A stretch of DNA of 44,849 nt from Novosphingobium album (ex Hu et al. 2023) (GTDB lineage: Bacteria > Pseudomonadota > Alphaproteobacteria > Sphingomonadales > Sphingomonadaceae): the NCBI RefSeq assembly GCF_022832385.1, contig NZ_JALHLE010000030.1:1-44849 (forward strand), written 5' to 3'. Shown here in pieces: positions 8,892 through 16,825 of the stretch (position 1 is the first letter of the stretch; each line of letters begins with the position of its first letter). The notes under the pieces were generated by a model. That model searched no databases. It saw only the letters and a program-made list of their open reading frames with translations, and was not told the DNA's origin. A program made the translations under genes and the position numbers.

Positions 8892-9359
8892 TCAGACGTC
8901 GTAGGATTCGCCCTTCTCGACGTCGCCGGGAACGGCCTGGAGATAGACGTCTAGGTGCCGCAGCTTGCCTTCGTCGTTGTACTCGTAGATTGAGACCGAA
9001 TTGACGGCGTTCCAATGTCCGTCGTGCTGCACGCGTTCCTCGAGTTCGAGGATCACGACGTTGTCATGTTCGGTGACGCGCTTGAACGAACCTTCCCATG
9101 CCGAGGTCGGGGCCCATGCTTGCAGGAAGGCGATCATCTGGTCGATCGTCATGACTTCCTTGAAGTTGCCGATCCTCTCGAAATCGTCGGTGACCAGGTC
9201 CTTCAGCCCCAGCCATTCGTCGGGCGAGTAGTCGGGAACCTGTGCGACCGCCCGGTCCATCAGGCGCTTCTGGAAACGGCCATAATCGATCGCCTTGCGG
9301 GCGAGGCCGCTGTAGCGCTCAGCTGCTTCGTCAATGTTCTCGAATACCTTGGCAACCAT
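8892..9359 (-). CDS. Small NTF2-like protein, first paralogue
   Basis: A 155-residue soluble protein without signal peptide. I do not recognise an exact family. An N-terminal helical part, a central WAPTSAWEGSFKRVTE turn and alternating strands (VVILELEERV, SVSIYEYNDEGKLRHLDVYLQ) suggest the cone-shaped NTF2/SnoaL fold. It is clearly paralogous to the 20221-20679 protein: DYSP, FERIG-FKE, WEGSFKRVTE, LELEERV and RHLDVY are shared. In both places an SDR of one particular subfamily lies directly upstream in the same direction, so the two proteins probably act together. GGAGA precedes the ATG. Possible roles are an isomerase, dehydratase or a substrate-holding partner of the SDR or P450; none is shown. 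Confidence 0.7.
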   Translation of the reverse strand: MVAKVFENIDEAAERYSGLARKAIDYGRFQKRLMDRAVAQVPDYSPDEWLGLKDLVTDDFERIGNFKEVMTIDQMIAFLQAWAPTSAWEGSFKRVTEHDNVVILELEERVQHDGHWNAVNSVSIYEYNDEGKLRHLDVYLQAVPGDVEKGESYDV

Positions 9360-9419
9360 GTTTATTCTCCGCGTTCAATTGTCTTGGGGGCTTGTGATTG
9401 TTGTGCAGATCGGGGACGA

Positions 9420-10184
9420 TCAGCTGCGTATTACCGTTCCGCCGTCCACGTTGATGACCTGTCCGGTGATGTAGCTGCCCTCGTCGGACATCAGCAGCGT
9501 ACCGGCCGCTGCGATATCCCCGGGCACGCCGACGCGCGACTTGATGCAGGCTTTCGATTTGGCCGATTCTATCATTGTGGACGGAACCATATCGGCGATC
9601 CCTGGATGCAGCGTGAGGGCAGGGGCAATCGTGTTGGCACGCACCCCATCGGGGCCGAAGCGCCGTGCGACATGGCGCATCAGCGCCTGTCCTGCCGCCT
9701 TGCTCATGGCATAGGCGACCTGCCCTCCGCCAGAGTCGTATGCCGCCGCCGAGCTGGTATAGACGATGGAACCGCCACCGCGATCAATCAGGGCGGGCAA
9801 GGCGGCGCGGGTGCAGACGAAAAAGCCGCGCGCGTTGACGCGCTGGACCTCGTCGAAGATGTCGAAGGGCAGGTCGATGACGCTGAGCTGGGGATTGCTG
9901 TCGGCAAGGCTGGCGAAATTGGCATGGACGCCATCCAGCCCGCCATAAGTATCCCGGCAAAACGCGACCGCTTCCAGCGCCGAGGCTTCGTCGGTGCCGT
10001 CGAGGCGGATGGCCGCCGCTTCTCCGCCGCCGTCACGAATCTGTGTAACGACGCGCTCGGCGGCGGACTGATCGATGTCGCCGAGAACAACGTGCGCGCC
10101 TTCATCGGCATAGCGCTGGGCCAGACCTGCGCCGATCCCGCCGGCGCCCGCGATCAGAATGACCTTTTTTTCAAGCTTTCCCAA
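9420..10184 (-). CDS. SDR oxidoreductase of the HANFAS subfamily, first paralogue
   Basis: A 254-residue SDR with unusual core motifs. The glycine motif is AGAGGIGAG rather than TGxxxGIG, and the structural NNAG is replaced by HANFAS (GGLDGVHANFAS). The catalytic Ser is in YTSSAAAY and the Tyr/Lys pair in YAMSK; the end is SYITGQVINVDGG. It is a close paralogue of the SDR at 20735-21499, with the same replacement and the same length. The start is set at TTG 10184 because AGGAGG lies 9 bases upstream; a TTG at 10193 would touch that site. It lies between the P450 (39-base gap) and the NTF2-like gene (60-base gap), which makes oxidation of a P450-made alcohol the natural guess. Confidence 0.85.
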   Translation of the reverse strand: MGKLEKKVILIAGAGGIGAGLAQRYADEGAHVVLGDIDQSAAERVVTQIRDGGGEAAAIRLDGTDEASALEAVAFCRDTYGGLDGVHANFASLADSNPQLSVIDLPFDIFDEVQRVNARGFFVCTRAALPALIDRGGGSIVYTSSAAAYDSGGGQVAYAMSKAAGQALMRHVARRFGPDGVRANTIAPALTLHPGIADMVPSTMIESAKSKACIKSRVGVPGDIAAAGTLLMSDEGSYITGQVINVDGGTVIRS

Positions 10185-10223
10185 GGTTTCCAACCTCCTG
10201 CTGCGAGAATTTCCGGGAAAGCC

Positions 10224-11486
10224 TCAGGCCTTCGAAAATGTCACGTGGATGTTGCGAAGGGCGCGCTGCGTGTAGTTTGGTTCGTAATCGTACCGGCGGC
10301 CGCCTGCAGCGCCGTGAACCGTCTCGTCGATACGGATGTCCTTCACCCGGTCCAGCAGCTTGTTGAGCGCCAGCTTGGCTTCGACGCGGGCGAGCGGCGA
10401 GCCGATACAGGCGTGTATGCCAAGGCCGAACGAGACATTCTCGCGCGCGTTCTTGCGGTCGATCTTGAACGTGTTGGGGTCTTCGAATTTCCGGGGGTCG
10501 CGATTCATCGCGGCTTGCACCAGCATGACGATCTGGCCCGGCGCAATCTCCTTGTCGCCGACCCTGGCATGGCGTCTCGCCAGCCTGAAAACCGCCTTCG
10601 TCGGACCATCGAGCCGCAGCACTTCCTCGACGAAGTTGGGAATGAGGCTGCGGTCGTTGCGGATGGCTTCCTGAAGCTCGGGATTTTCGCCCAGGGTTTT
10701 CAGCATCGCCGCGATAAGGCGCACTGTCGTATCCTGTCCGGCACCGAAAAGGAGAGCCGCCAGTCCCGTGGTCGTCTGGATATCCGGCAGGTCGCCTTCC
10801 GGATAAGTCGCGTTGGCGAGAATGGACATGACGTCATTGCGCGGATTGCGCCGCCGGTCCTCGATGTATTCATAGAACAGCATACCGATCTGGGCGAGCG
10901 GGTTGCTGGACATGTCTTCATCTCCGCCGAGCCGTCCGGGCAAGGTGCCGAACAGGGGGAGGATCTTTTCATGCGCTTCTTCCGGCACGCCCATCAGGTC
11001 GGCGATCGCCAGAGTGGCAAAGGGGTGCGAGTAATCGCCGATGACTTCGATGCCGCCACGGTCGATGAATTTGTCGATCAGGCGATCGGCCAGCCCGTCC
11101 ATGAACCCTTCGTTTTCGCGGAAGCGCTGCTGGGTCAGCAGGCCCATCAGCAGGCTCCGCGTGCGCGTGTGTTCGGGCTGATCCATCGCCACGAGCATCG
11201 AGCCGTAGGGCATCGTGGGGCGATGCTCCTCAAGCTGGGCGGAGATATCTTCCTCGTCGGGGACAAAGGGAAGCGGCGGAAAGGGGCCCTTGGCCGTGAC
11301 AATCGACGAAAAGGTCTTGTGGTCCCGGTAGACCTCGAAGCCTTCCTTGTAGCCGGTCACGGCCAGGATGTTGTGCACGGGCAGGAGCGTTACGGGGTTT
11401 TGATTTCTGAGGTATTCGAAATAGGGATGGGGGTTCGGGATCAGATCGTAGCTGTTGAAGTAATCCACGCTGGCGAAATCCGTCAT
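10224..11486 (-). CDS. Cytochrome P450, first paralogue
   Basis: A 420-residue soluble bacterial P450. The I-helix oxygen-activation motif is GAGQDTT, the K-helix ExxR is EVLR (EEVLRLDGP), and the heme loop is FGLGIHACIG with C360 as thiolate ligand. There is no membrane anchor. The ATG at 11486 is preferred to in-frame starts further upstream: GGGAGA precedes it, and the upstream codons cover a repeat-containing regulatory segment. It needs a ferredoxin and a ferredoxin reductase, which are not in this window. It shares overall layout and the C-terminal tail style with the P450 at 22544-23809. As the first enzyme gene after the TBDR it probably performs the first hydroxylation of an imported hydrophobic compound. 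Confidence 0.9.
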   Translation of the reverse strand: MTDFASVDYFNSYDLIPNPHPYFEYLRNQNPVTLLPVHNILAVTGYKEGFEVYRDHKTFSSIVTAKGPFPPLPFVPDEEDISAQLEEHRPTMPYGSMLVAMDQPEHTRTRSLLMGLLTQQRFRENEGFMDGLADRLIDKFIDRGGIEVIGDYSHPFATLAIADLMGVPEEAHEKILPLFGTLPGRLGGDEDMSSNPLAQIGMLFYEYIEDRRRNPRNDVMSILANATYPEGDLPDIQTTTGLAALLFGAGQDTTVRLIAAMLKTLGENPELQEAIRNDRSLIPNFVEEVLRLDGPTKAVFRLARRHARVGDKEIAPGQIVMLVQAAMNRDPRKFEDPNTFKIDRKNARENVSFGLGIHACIGSPLARVEAKLALNKLLDRVKDIRIDETVHGAAGGRRYDYEPNYTQRALRNIHVTFSKA

Positions 11487-11560
11487 GCCAATTCTCCCGT
11501 AACTATATTCCGGCCCGGACCGGCCGCAGTCGATGACGGCGGAGGGGGTGGTTAAATGCG

Positions 11561-11634
11561 GTAGCACCAGGATAGTTTGCGGGCGCTGGTTGTGCGCGGT
11601 GCAAATTTCCTGGTGCTACAAGTAAGGTGTTACA
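11561..11634. promoter_or_regulatory. Inverted and direct repeat upstream of the P450 gene
   Basis: GTAGCACCAGGA (11561-11572) and TCCTGGTGCTAC (11608-11619) are perfect 12-bp inverted copies, about 47 bases centre to centre. A further GGTGTTACA (11626-11634) repeats GGTGCTACA (11612-11620) with one change. All lie between the TBDR stop and the P450 start. They look like operator half-sites for a dimeric regulator, allowing control of the enzyme genes apart from the TBDR. A long-range hairpin in the message is the alternative. Confidence 0.5.
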
Positions 11635-11646
11635 ATAAAACTTGAA

Positions 11647-14193
11647 TTAGGTGCCAAAGTGCCAGCGAACCCGCACGCCGTACATGCGCGGTTGTCCGTA
11701 AAGCGCGGTTTCGTAGCCGTTTGACGCGTAGAGGCTGCCGACGCCGACACGATAGATTTCGTTCGTCACGTTCGTTGCGAAGGCTGCCAGATCGAAGCTG
11801 GATCCGCCGACGTTCTTCCAGTCGAAATTCAGATTCAGCAGGTTCCTGGCCGGCAGCACGCCAAGCGGCGATGTCACATCGGCAATCTGCTTGGCGGTAT
11901 AGTTGTAGGTCGCGCCGAACGACACGGTGCCGAGGCTTTCATCGATCGGGAGCGTGTAGGTCGCCGAAACCGTCAGCCGGTGCTTGGGCGACAGGGCCAG
12001 CGGATCGCCAACGTTCGTTTGCGGGACAAGGGCTTCGAATGGACTGTCTGCGGGCAGGGTGGGAAGGTTGAATGCCTTCACTTCCGTGTGAAGGTAGGTG
12101 TAGCCCAGAGACAGGGCGAGGCTGTCGAACAGCGTTGCCGCCGCATCGACCTCTACGCCGTAGATCTCGGTCTTGCCCGCATTGGCGATGACGTTGCCGC
12201 CCGCAAGCCCGCTGCCCTCCTTGGCGATCGACCGGGTGATGACCTGTTGATCGGTGAAGTCATTGTAGAAGGCGGCAATGTTGAAATAGCCGGGGACCGC
12301 GCCACGGAAGGTCGCCTTCGCGCCGGCTTCATAGCTGTCCAGCTTTTCCGGCCCGAACGTTTCAAGGCCGGGATTGGTGAAGACGATGCCGCCCTGCCGG
12401 TAGCCCCGCGCCCACTTGGCGTAGAACATGAGATCCGGCGTGGGCTTGTATTCCAGATTGATCAGCCAGGTCGGCTTCTTCGAGGATTCCACCAGCTTGT
12501 AGTTGCACTTCGACAGGTCGTGGCTGCCGTCGCCGCCGGCGACCTGGCCAATGCCCGGGAAGATGATCGGATCGGAGATATCGACGCCGGCCCGAGGACC
12601 CGATTGTTCGTTGCACACCTGGCTTACAATTGTGGTGCCCAGGCCTGGGATCGGCGCGAAGGTGTAGCGCGTGCTTTCATCCTCGCCCCGGATCTTGTCA
12701 TAAGTGTAGCGGATGCCGCCGGTGATGGCGAACTCGTCCGTCAGATTGTACGTGGCCTGGGCAAAGATACCCTTGTCGTCGAAATCAAACCTGTTTCGCG
12801 ATTGCGATATGATGGCAAAGCCCAGCGGAGTGTTGCAGGTGAGGGTGCCCGGGTTGCTGCAGTCGCTGTAAACGGCGGTCCGGCCGCTGTTATAGCTGAT
12901 TGGCCGGCTGAATTCCAGGTAGCCGCCGATCACATATCTCAGGCGGCCGTCCGGCGTGTTGCCTTGCAGCTGGAGCTCTTCCGTGAATGTCGATTCGCCC
13001 GCGGCCGGGTAGCCAGGGTAGCCATGAAAGTAGACGAAATTTAGGGGGGCGCCCGGCGTGACTCCGGGTACGCCGGTCAGAGCGTCCGACACCTTGAAAT
13101 TGGTCGAGGCGATCGAAAAGGCCGAATGTTCCTGGAATTCACCGTAGCTTGCGATGTTCTTGACCGTCAGATTGTCGCTGGCTGTCCAGGTGGTGGTGTT
13201 GATGACCTGCCAAGTCTCCAGGCGGATATGGGAATCCGGGACGCCGTTTTCGATTTCCAGCGGACCGTCGCCGCGTGCGGTCTGGCGGTCGAGCTGATCG
13301 CACGCTGCCGTGGCCATGGCATATTTCGTAAATGACGCGGCGATGTTCGCCGGATTGCTGGCGAACTCGCGGTCGCAGGCCGCCAGCCTCGCGCCGTAAC
13401 CGTTGGTGGTGGAGCGGCTGTAATGGAATATTGTGTAGTTTTCGAGGTCCGGGGTCAGATCAGCGACGATGCTGAGTCGGCCATAAAGGTAATCAACGTC
13501 GTAAAAATCCTTGTCGCCAATGCCGGACAGGTTCTTGACGTAGCCGTCACGCTTGTTGCGGTCGACGGCGAGCCGGACCTTGAACGTATCGGCAAGAGGC
13601 ACGTTCAAAGCTGCCTGAAGGCGTTTCTGGTTGTAATTTCCGTATGTGCCTTCCGCATACCCCTCAAGAAAGTCGGTCGGTTTCTTGGGGACGAGAAGAA
13701 TCGCGCCGCCCGTCGTGTTGCGGCCGAACAAGGTCCCCTGCGGCCCCTTCAGGACCTGCACGTTCTGCAGGTCGACAAAGGAACCGGCGCCGACGGTGTT
13801 ACCGGATGTCGTCCCTCCCTGCGCGCGCACGCCGACCACATCGGCGAAATAGACGCCGACCGTCGGTGCTGTGTTCTGATCCTGATTGAACCCGCGCAGC
13901 GCGAAAGAGGATTTTTCCGGGCCATAGCGCATGTCAACGGAAAGCGATGGCGTATAGGTCGCCAGATCGGATGCAATAACGATGTTGCTTTTTGCGATCT
14001 GCTCATCGTTGAGCACTGTCATCGAAATCGGAACATCCTGGAGGCGTTGTTCGATACGCTGCGCAGTAACGATGATGTCAGTCGTGCTGGCGGTCGTGGT
14101 ATCCTGCGCACTTGCCTTTGAAGAAGAAGCGGTGGCGATTGCAATCGCCAGACAAGCGCACGAAACCTGCGCAAAACAGTATCCGTGTTTCAA
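11647..14193 (-). CDS. TonB-dependent outer-membrane receptor at head of catabolic operon
   Basis: A TBDR of 848 residues. The signal peptide is MKHGYCFAQVSCACLAIAIA and onward, with likely cleavage after SASAQ-type residues near 30. A TonB-box-like TDIIVTAQRIEQRLQDVPISM follows, then the plug with VQVLKGPQGTLFGRNTTGGAILLVPKKP, and the barrel ends YGVRVRWHFGT. The IEQRLQDVPISMTVL plug start is typical of sphingomonad receptors tied to aromatic, terpenoid or steroid-like substrates (known from family context, not proof). The start is TTG 14193, because GGGAGA sits 7 bases upstream and the signal peptide then begins MKHG; a TTG at 14208 overlaps that ribosome site. It leads the operon with P450, SDR and NTF2-like genes, so it probably imports their substrate. 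Confidence 0.88.
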   Translation of the reverse strand: MKHGYCFAQVSCACLAIAIATASSSKASAQDTTTASTTDIIVTAQRIEQRLQDVPISMTVLNDEQIAKSNIVIASDLATYTPSLSVDMRYGPEKSSFALRGFNQDQNTAPTVGVYFADVVGVRAQGGTTSGNTVGAGSFVDLQNVQVLKGPQGTLFGRNTTGGAILLVPKKPTDFLEGYAEGTYGNYNQKRLQAALNVPLADTFKVRLAVDRNKRDGYVKNLSGIGDKDFYDVDYLYGRLSIVADLTPDLENYTIFHYSRSTTNGYGARLAACDREFASNPANIAASFTKYAMATAACDQLDRQTARGDGPLEIENGVPDSHIRLETWQVINTTTWTASDNLTVKNIASYGEFQEHSAFSIASTNFKVSDALTGVPGVTPGAPLNFVYFHGYPGYPAAGESTFTEELQLQGNTPDGRLRYVIGGYLEFSRPISYNSGRTAVYSDCSNPGTLTCNTPLGFAIISQSRNRFDFDDKGIFAQATYNLTDEFAITGGIRYTYDKIRGEDESTRYTFAPIPGLGTTIVSQVCNEQSGPRAGVDISDPIIFPGIGQVAGGDGSHDLSKCNYKLVESSKKPTWLINLEYKPTPDLMFYAKWARGYRQGGIVFTNPGLETFGPEKLDSYEAGAKATFRGAVPGYFNIAAFYNDFTDQQVITRSIAKEGSGLAGGNVIANAGKTEIYGVEVDAAATLFDSLALSLGYTYLHTEVKAFNLPTLPADSPFEALVPQTNVGDPLALSPKHRLTVSATYTLPIDESLGTVSFGATYNYTAKQIADVTSPLGVLPARNLLNLNFDWKNVGGSSFDLAAFATNVTNEIYRVGVGSLYASNGYETALYGQPRMYGVRVRWHFGT

Positions 14194-14593
14194 CGTTCCA
14201 TCTCCCAATTTATTTTTTTCGCCTTTTGACGCTTCAATTCGATTGCGATCCGCTTGTATTCATGTGCTGCAAGGGCAGGCAGCTACGAACTCGGATCAAC
14301 ATGATCGTCGTAATGTTAGCGCTGGTCAGTCATCTATGCAATATGGAATTACATAGATGACTGACCAGCGCCAATGGCCGCCGCGAGAGAGGGGATTTGC
14401 CGGTGGGATGTCTGCGGGTTCCGGCCGGCTGGATGCTTGCCTCTGCAGAGCCTCGCAGGCGGCGTTTCGGTAGCCGGACAGGGGCCGGGTCAAGGGCTGC
14501 TTGCGCGGGAAGGCTGGCGAAAGGGGGCGTTACCGGACGAACCGCCGGCGGGCCGCAGTGCATGGCCTGACCGCTTCGGCTATCGTTTGGCGG
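14194..14593. other. Intergenic region upstream of the TBDR, no gene
   Basis: Four hundred bases between the TetR stop and the TBDR start with no credible coding frame. It holds the long hairpin described separately. Close to the TBDR start, on the minus strand, TTGAAG and AATAAA are 17 bases apart and could be the promoter, which would give a very short leader. The stretch 14380-14590 is GC-rich with no feature I can name. Confidence 0.5.
14319..14371. repeat. Long near-perfect palindrome (53 bases) upstream of TBDR
   Basis: GCGCTGGTCAGTCATCTATG (14319-14338) and its exact complement (14352-14371) form a 20-bp perfect inverted repeat. Pairing resumes after one mismatch (C14339/A14351) with three more pairs, leaving a 5-base loop. 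It lies about 126 bases upstream of the TBDR start and 220 bases downstream of a TetR gene's stop. No T-tract follows on either strand, so it is not a standard intrinsic terminator. It could be a large operator, a rho-independent-like mRNA end, or a remnant or copy of a palindromic repeat family. Confidence 0.75.
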
Positions 14594-15208
14594 TCACGAT
14601 GGCTGATCGCTGCGGTAAGAACTGTCATTCCGGGCCATGACAGGCGCGACCACGAGCTCATCATAGAATTGCGAAGCTCTTTCTGCAGGACAATCCTCGG
14701 GCTGGTTCAACCACCACGTCAATATCTCTATGATGCCGCCGGTAACGAGGGGGACAGCAAGGTCGATCGGCAATTTCGTCTCGGGATATTTTCGTGTTGC
14801 GGCGATCGAGAGCGATATGCGCATGAACTCGTCGCGTATCGCTGCCTTCGCGCCGCCGGTCAGCAATGTCTTCCAGAGCTTTCTTCGAGAGTTGACATAG
14901 GTGAACATGGCAATCGACGATGCCGCCTCGTCGTACTCGGCAATCGCGTGCTGCCCTAGCGACAGCAGTTTGCGCACCTCGTCGGTGGCGATGGTGTTGA
15001 GCAACTCGGCCTTGCCTGCGCATCGCCTGAAGAACGTCGGATAACTGACTCCGGCGAGTGATGTGATTTCCTTGATCGTTATCTGCTCGAACGGCTTCTG
15101 TTCGAGCAGTTCCAGAACCGCATCCTGCAACGCTGCCATCGAGCGTTGCGCGCGTGGGTCATTCGGGTTGATGGGTGACCTCTCGTGAAGAGTTGCCACG
15201 TTATGCAT
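14594..15208 (-). CDS. TetR family transcriptional regulator
   Basis: A 204-residue TetR-type regulator. The N-terminal helix-turn-helix is PFEQITIKEITSLAGVSYPTFFRRCAGKAEL (about residues 39-70; FFRR replaces the usual YYHF). The C-terminal ligand-binding helices include TWWLNQPEDCPAERASQFYDEL. The protein should repress or modulate neighbouring genes in response to a small molecule. It reads towards the TBDR-P450 operon; the long palindrome at 14319 lies between them and is a possible target. The ATG at 15208 has only a weak ribosome site. Ligand and target are unknown. Confidence 0.85.
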   Translation of the reverse strand: MHNVATLHERSPINPNDPRAQRSMAALQDAVLELLEQKPFEQITIKEITSLAGVSYPTFFRRCAGKAELLNTIATDEVRKLLSLGQHAIAEYDEAASSIAMFTYVNSRRKLWKTLLTGGAKAAIRDEFMRISLSIAATRKYPETKLPIDLAVPLVTGGIIEILTWWLNQPEDCPAERASQFYDELVVAPVMARNDSSYRSDQPS

Positions 15209-15309
15209 CGTGTCCGACGGTCATCATCCGTTTTAACCAGACGAATGGGGCGCATTGCAAGCCATCAAGGTCCACTACCAGCTGGCGCGACATGCGAATT
15301 CTGTTGAGG

Positions 15310-15942
15310 TCAGTTCGTTCCGGCCCCACCTTCGCCCAGTTTGGCAATGACCCATTCAACCAGACTGCGAAGGTCGTCATGTCCGGACCGGACGCCGAAG
15401 GCGTCCTCGTTGGACAGTATCCTTGCAAGGGCGACCAGTATTGTCGCCACGCACTCGGGCGAAGCGCCGGGGGGCAGATCTGCCACCCGGTCGAGCGATG
15501 AAGCAATGAGCCTGCACTGTGCAGCCCGGACTTCCTCGGTTTTCCGGGCGATCTGCTCGCGGATGCCCTTGCGGTGATTGGCCATGGCCATGAATTCCAC
15601 GCCCATGACGGCATTCGCCGAGGCGTTCTGGAAGTTCCACAGGGCCATTACGGGATTGCCGCCCGGCACGAGCTCTTCGACCTCCTGTATCTGGCGATCG
15701 GCCATGCGGCGGTGCAATGCGATGAACAAGTCGTCGGTCGCTGCAAAATAGTAGTGCACCAGCGCGGGGGCGAGGTCCGCAACTTTTGCAATCCGCCGGG
15801 TGGTGACTGCGGCATAGCCTTCCTCGCGCATGATCTTTTCCGCAACGTCGAGGATGAGTTCGCGCGCTGCCTCGGGATTGCGTCGCAGCCGTTTGCGCCG
15901 CCGTTCTGGCGTTCCATCAGCGGAATTGTTTTCGACGTTCAT
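15310..15942 (-). CDS. TetR family transcriptional regulator
   Basis: About 210 residues. The DNA-binding part is RRNPEAARELILDVAEKIM, then YAAVTTRRIAKVADLAPALVHYYF, a standard TetR helix-turn-helix. It resembles the TetR protein at 19553 (REEGYAAVTTRRI against RDEGYAAITSRRL, LMALANHRKD against FMAMANHRKG), so the two are paralogues. The ATG at 15942 is preferred over TTG 15984, because the longer form would start inside the dyad at 15968-15985. It is transcribed away from the two SDR genes at 16031-17623. The shared dyad suggests that it represses itself and those SDRs. Confidence 0.85.
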   Translation of the reverse strand: MNVENNSADGTPERRRKRLRRNPEAARELILDVAEKIMREEGYAAVTTRRIAKVADLAPALVHYYFAATDDLFIALHRRMADRQIQEVEELVPGGNPVMALWNFQNASANAVMGVEFMAMANHRKGIREQIARKTEEVRAAQCRLIASSLDRVADLPPGASPECVATILVALARILSNEDAFGVRSGHDDLRSLVEWVIAKLGEGGAGTN

Positions 15943-15967
15943 GCCGTTGACCTGTTTTGGGATCACT

Positions 15968-15985
15968 ATTAAACACCTGTTCAAT
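15968..15985. promoter_or_regulatory. TetR-type operator between divergent TetR and SDR genes
   Basis: ATTAAACACCTGTTCAAT is an 18-base dyad: ATTAAACA and TGTTCAAT around CC, with one mismatch. It lies between the TetR start at 15942 and the SDR start at 16031, the usual place for a self-regulating TetR operator. Function is inferred from position and symmetry. Confidence 0.55.
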
Positions 15986-16030
15986 AAATGCGCAATGGCT
16001 GCATGTGCGAGGTCTCATATGGGAGCAGGG

Positions 16031-16795
16031 ATGGGAATGGCTGGAGTTTTGTCAGGGAAAGTGGCGTTGGTGACGGGCGCCTCGTCCGGCATTGGCGAGG
16101 CTATCGCGATCACGCTCGGGCAGGCAGGAGCGAAAGTGGTCCTTTCTGCGCGGCGTGCCGAGCGGCTGGCTGCGGTTGCTGCGCACATTGAGGCGGACGG
16201 CGGCTCTGTCTGCGTGATCCCGGGCGATGTGACCGATGAAGCGGTGGCGGCCCGGACGGTGGCGGAGACCGTTTCGCGCTGCGGCCGCCTGGATATCCTC
16301 GTCAATTCGGCCGGGATCATCCAGGCGGGCAGTGCGCGCCATGCCGACATGGATGAATGGCGGCATGTCATGGACGTCAACTTCTTCGGAATCGTCCATT
16401 CCTGCAAGGCAGCCCTGGAGCCGATGCTGGCGCAGGGTTGCGGTGATATCGTCAACATCTCCTCGACGTCCGGCCGGCGCACGGCCAAACTCTTCGGCGC
16501 CTACTCGCCCAGCAAGTTTGCGGTTAATTCCTATTCGGAAGCGCTGCGCCAGGAGGTTGGCGCGTCGGGCATCCGGGTTTGCGTGGTCGAACCAGGGGCA
16601 ACGGAAAGCGAATGCGCGGAGAACATTTCCGATCCCGAATGGCGCGAGAAGATGCGCGAGCATGTGTCCAAGCCAGGTGCGCTCAAGGCCCAGGACATCG
16701 CCGATGCCGTGAAAATGGTTCTGGAACTCCCGCCCCGGGCGAACGTCTCGGAAATCCTCGTTCGCCCGACCATCGATGCCGCTGCCCAGTTCTGA
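16031..16795 (+). CDS. SDR family oxidoreductase
   Basis: A 254-residue classical SDR: TGASSGIG, LVNSAGII (NNAG with Ser), catalytic Ser in NISSTSG, YSPSK for the Tyr/Lys pair, and VVEPGATES after it. The C-terminal part (AQDIADAVKMVLELPPRANVSEILVRPTI) is that of the YdfG/serine dehydrogenase-like branch, which often accepts 3-hydroxy acids and small secondary alcohols. The start is ATG 16031, 5 bases after GGGAG; ATG codons at 16019 and 16037 are possible. It is divergent from a TetR gene and followed by another SDR after 30 bases, so the pair forms an operon probably under that TetR. Confidence 0.85.
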   Translation: MGMAGVLSGKVALVTGASSGIGEAIAITLGQAGAKVVLSARRAERLAAVAAHIEADGGSVCVIPGDVTDEAVAARTVAETVSRCGRLDILVNSAGIIQAGSARHADMDEWRHVMDVNFFGIVHSCKAALEPMLAQGCGDIVNISSTSGRRTAKLFGAYSPSKFAVNSYSEALRQEVGASGIRVCVVEPGATESECAENISDPEWREKMREHVSKPGALKAQDIADAVKMVLELPPRANVSEILVRPTIDAAAQF

Positions 16796-16825
16796 GAAAT
16801 CTAAGGAATAGAAGGAGTTTCGCGC

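Noticed and set aside
9015..11555. An 846-codon open frame on the plus strand opposite the NTF2-like, SDR and P450 genes
   Set aside because: It is antisense to several clearly recognised enzymes, has no family resemblance, and arises from the high third-position GC of this genome.
14311..14326. TGTTAGCGCTGG resembling a LacI-type operator half
   Set aside because: Only the left half fits; the right half belongs to the long palindrome arm and does not match the LacI pattern.
14319..14371. Long palindrome read as a transposon end or CRISPR-like repeat
   Set aside because: Only one copy is visible, with no transposase, no target duplication and no spaced repeats.
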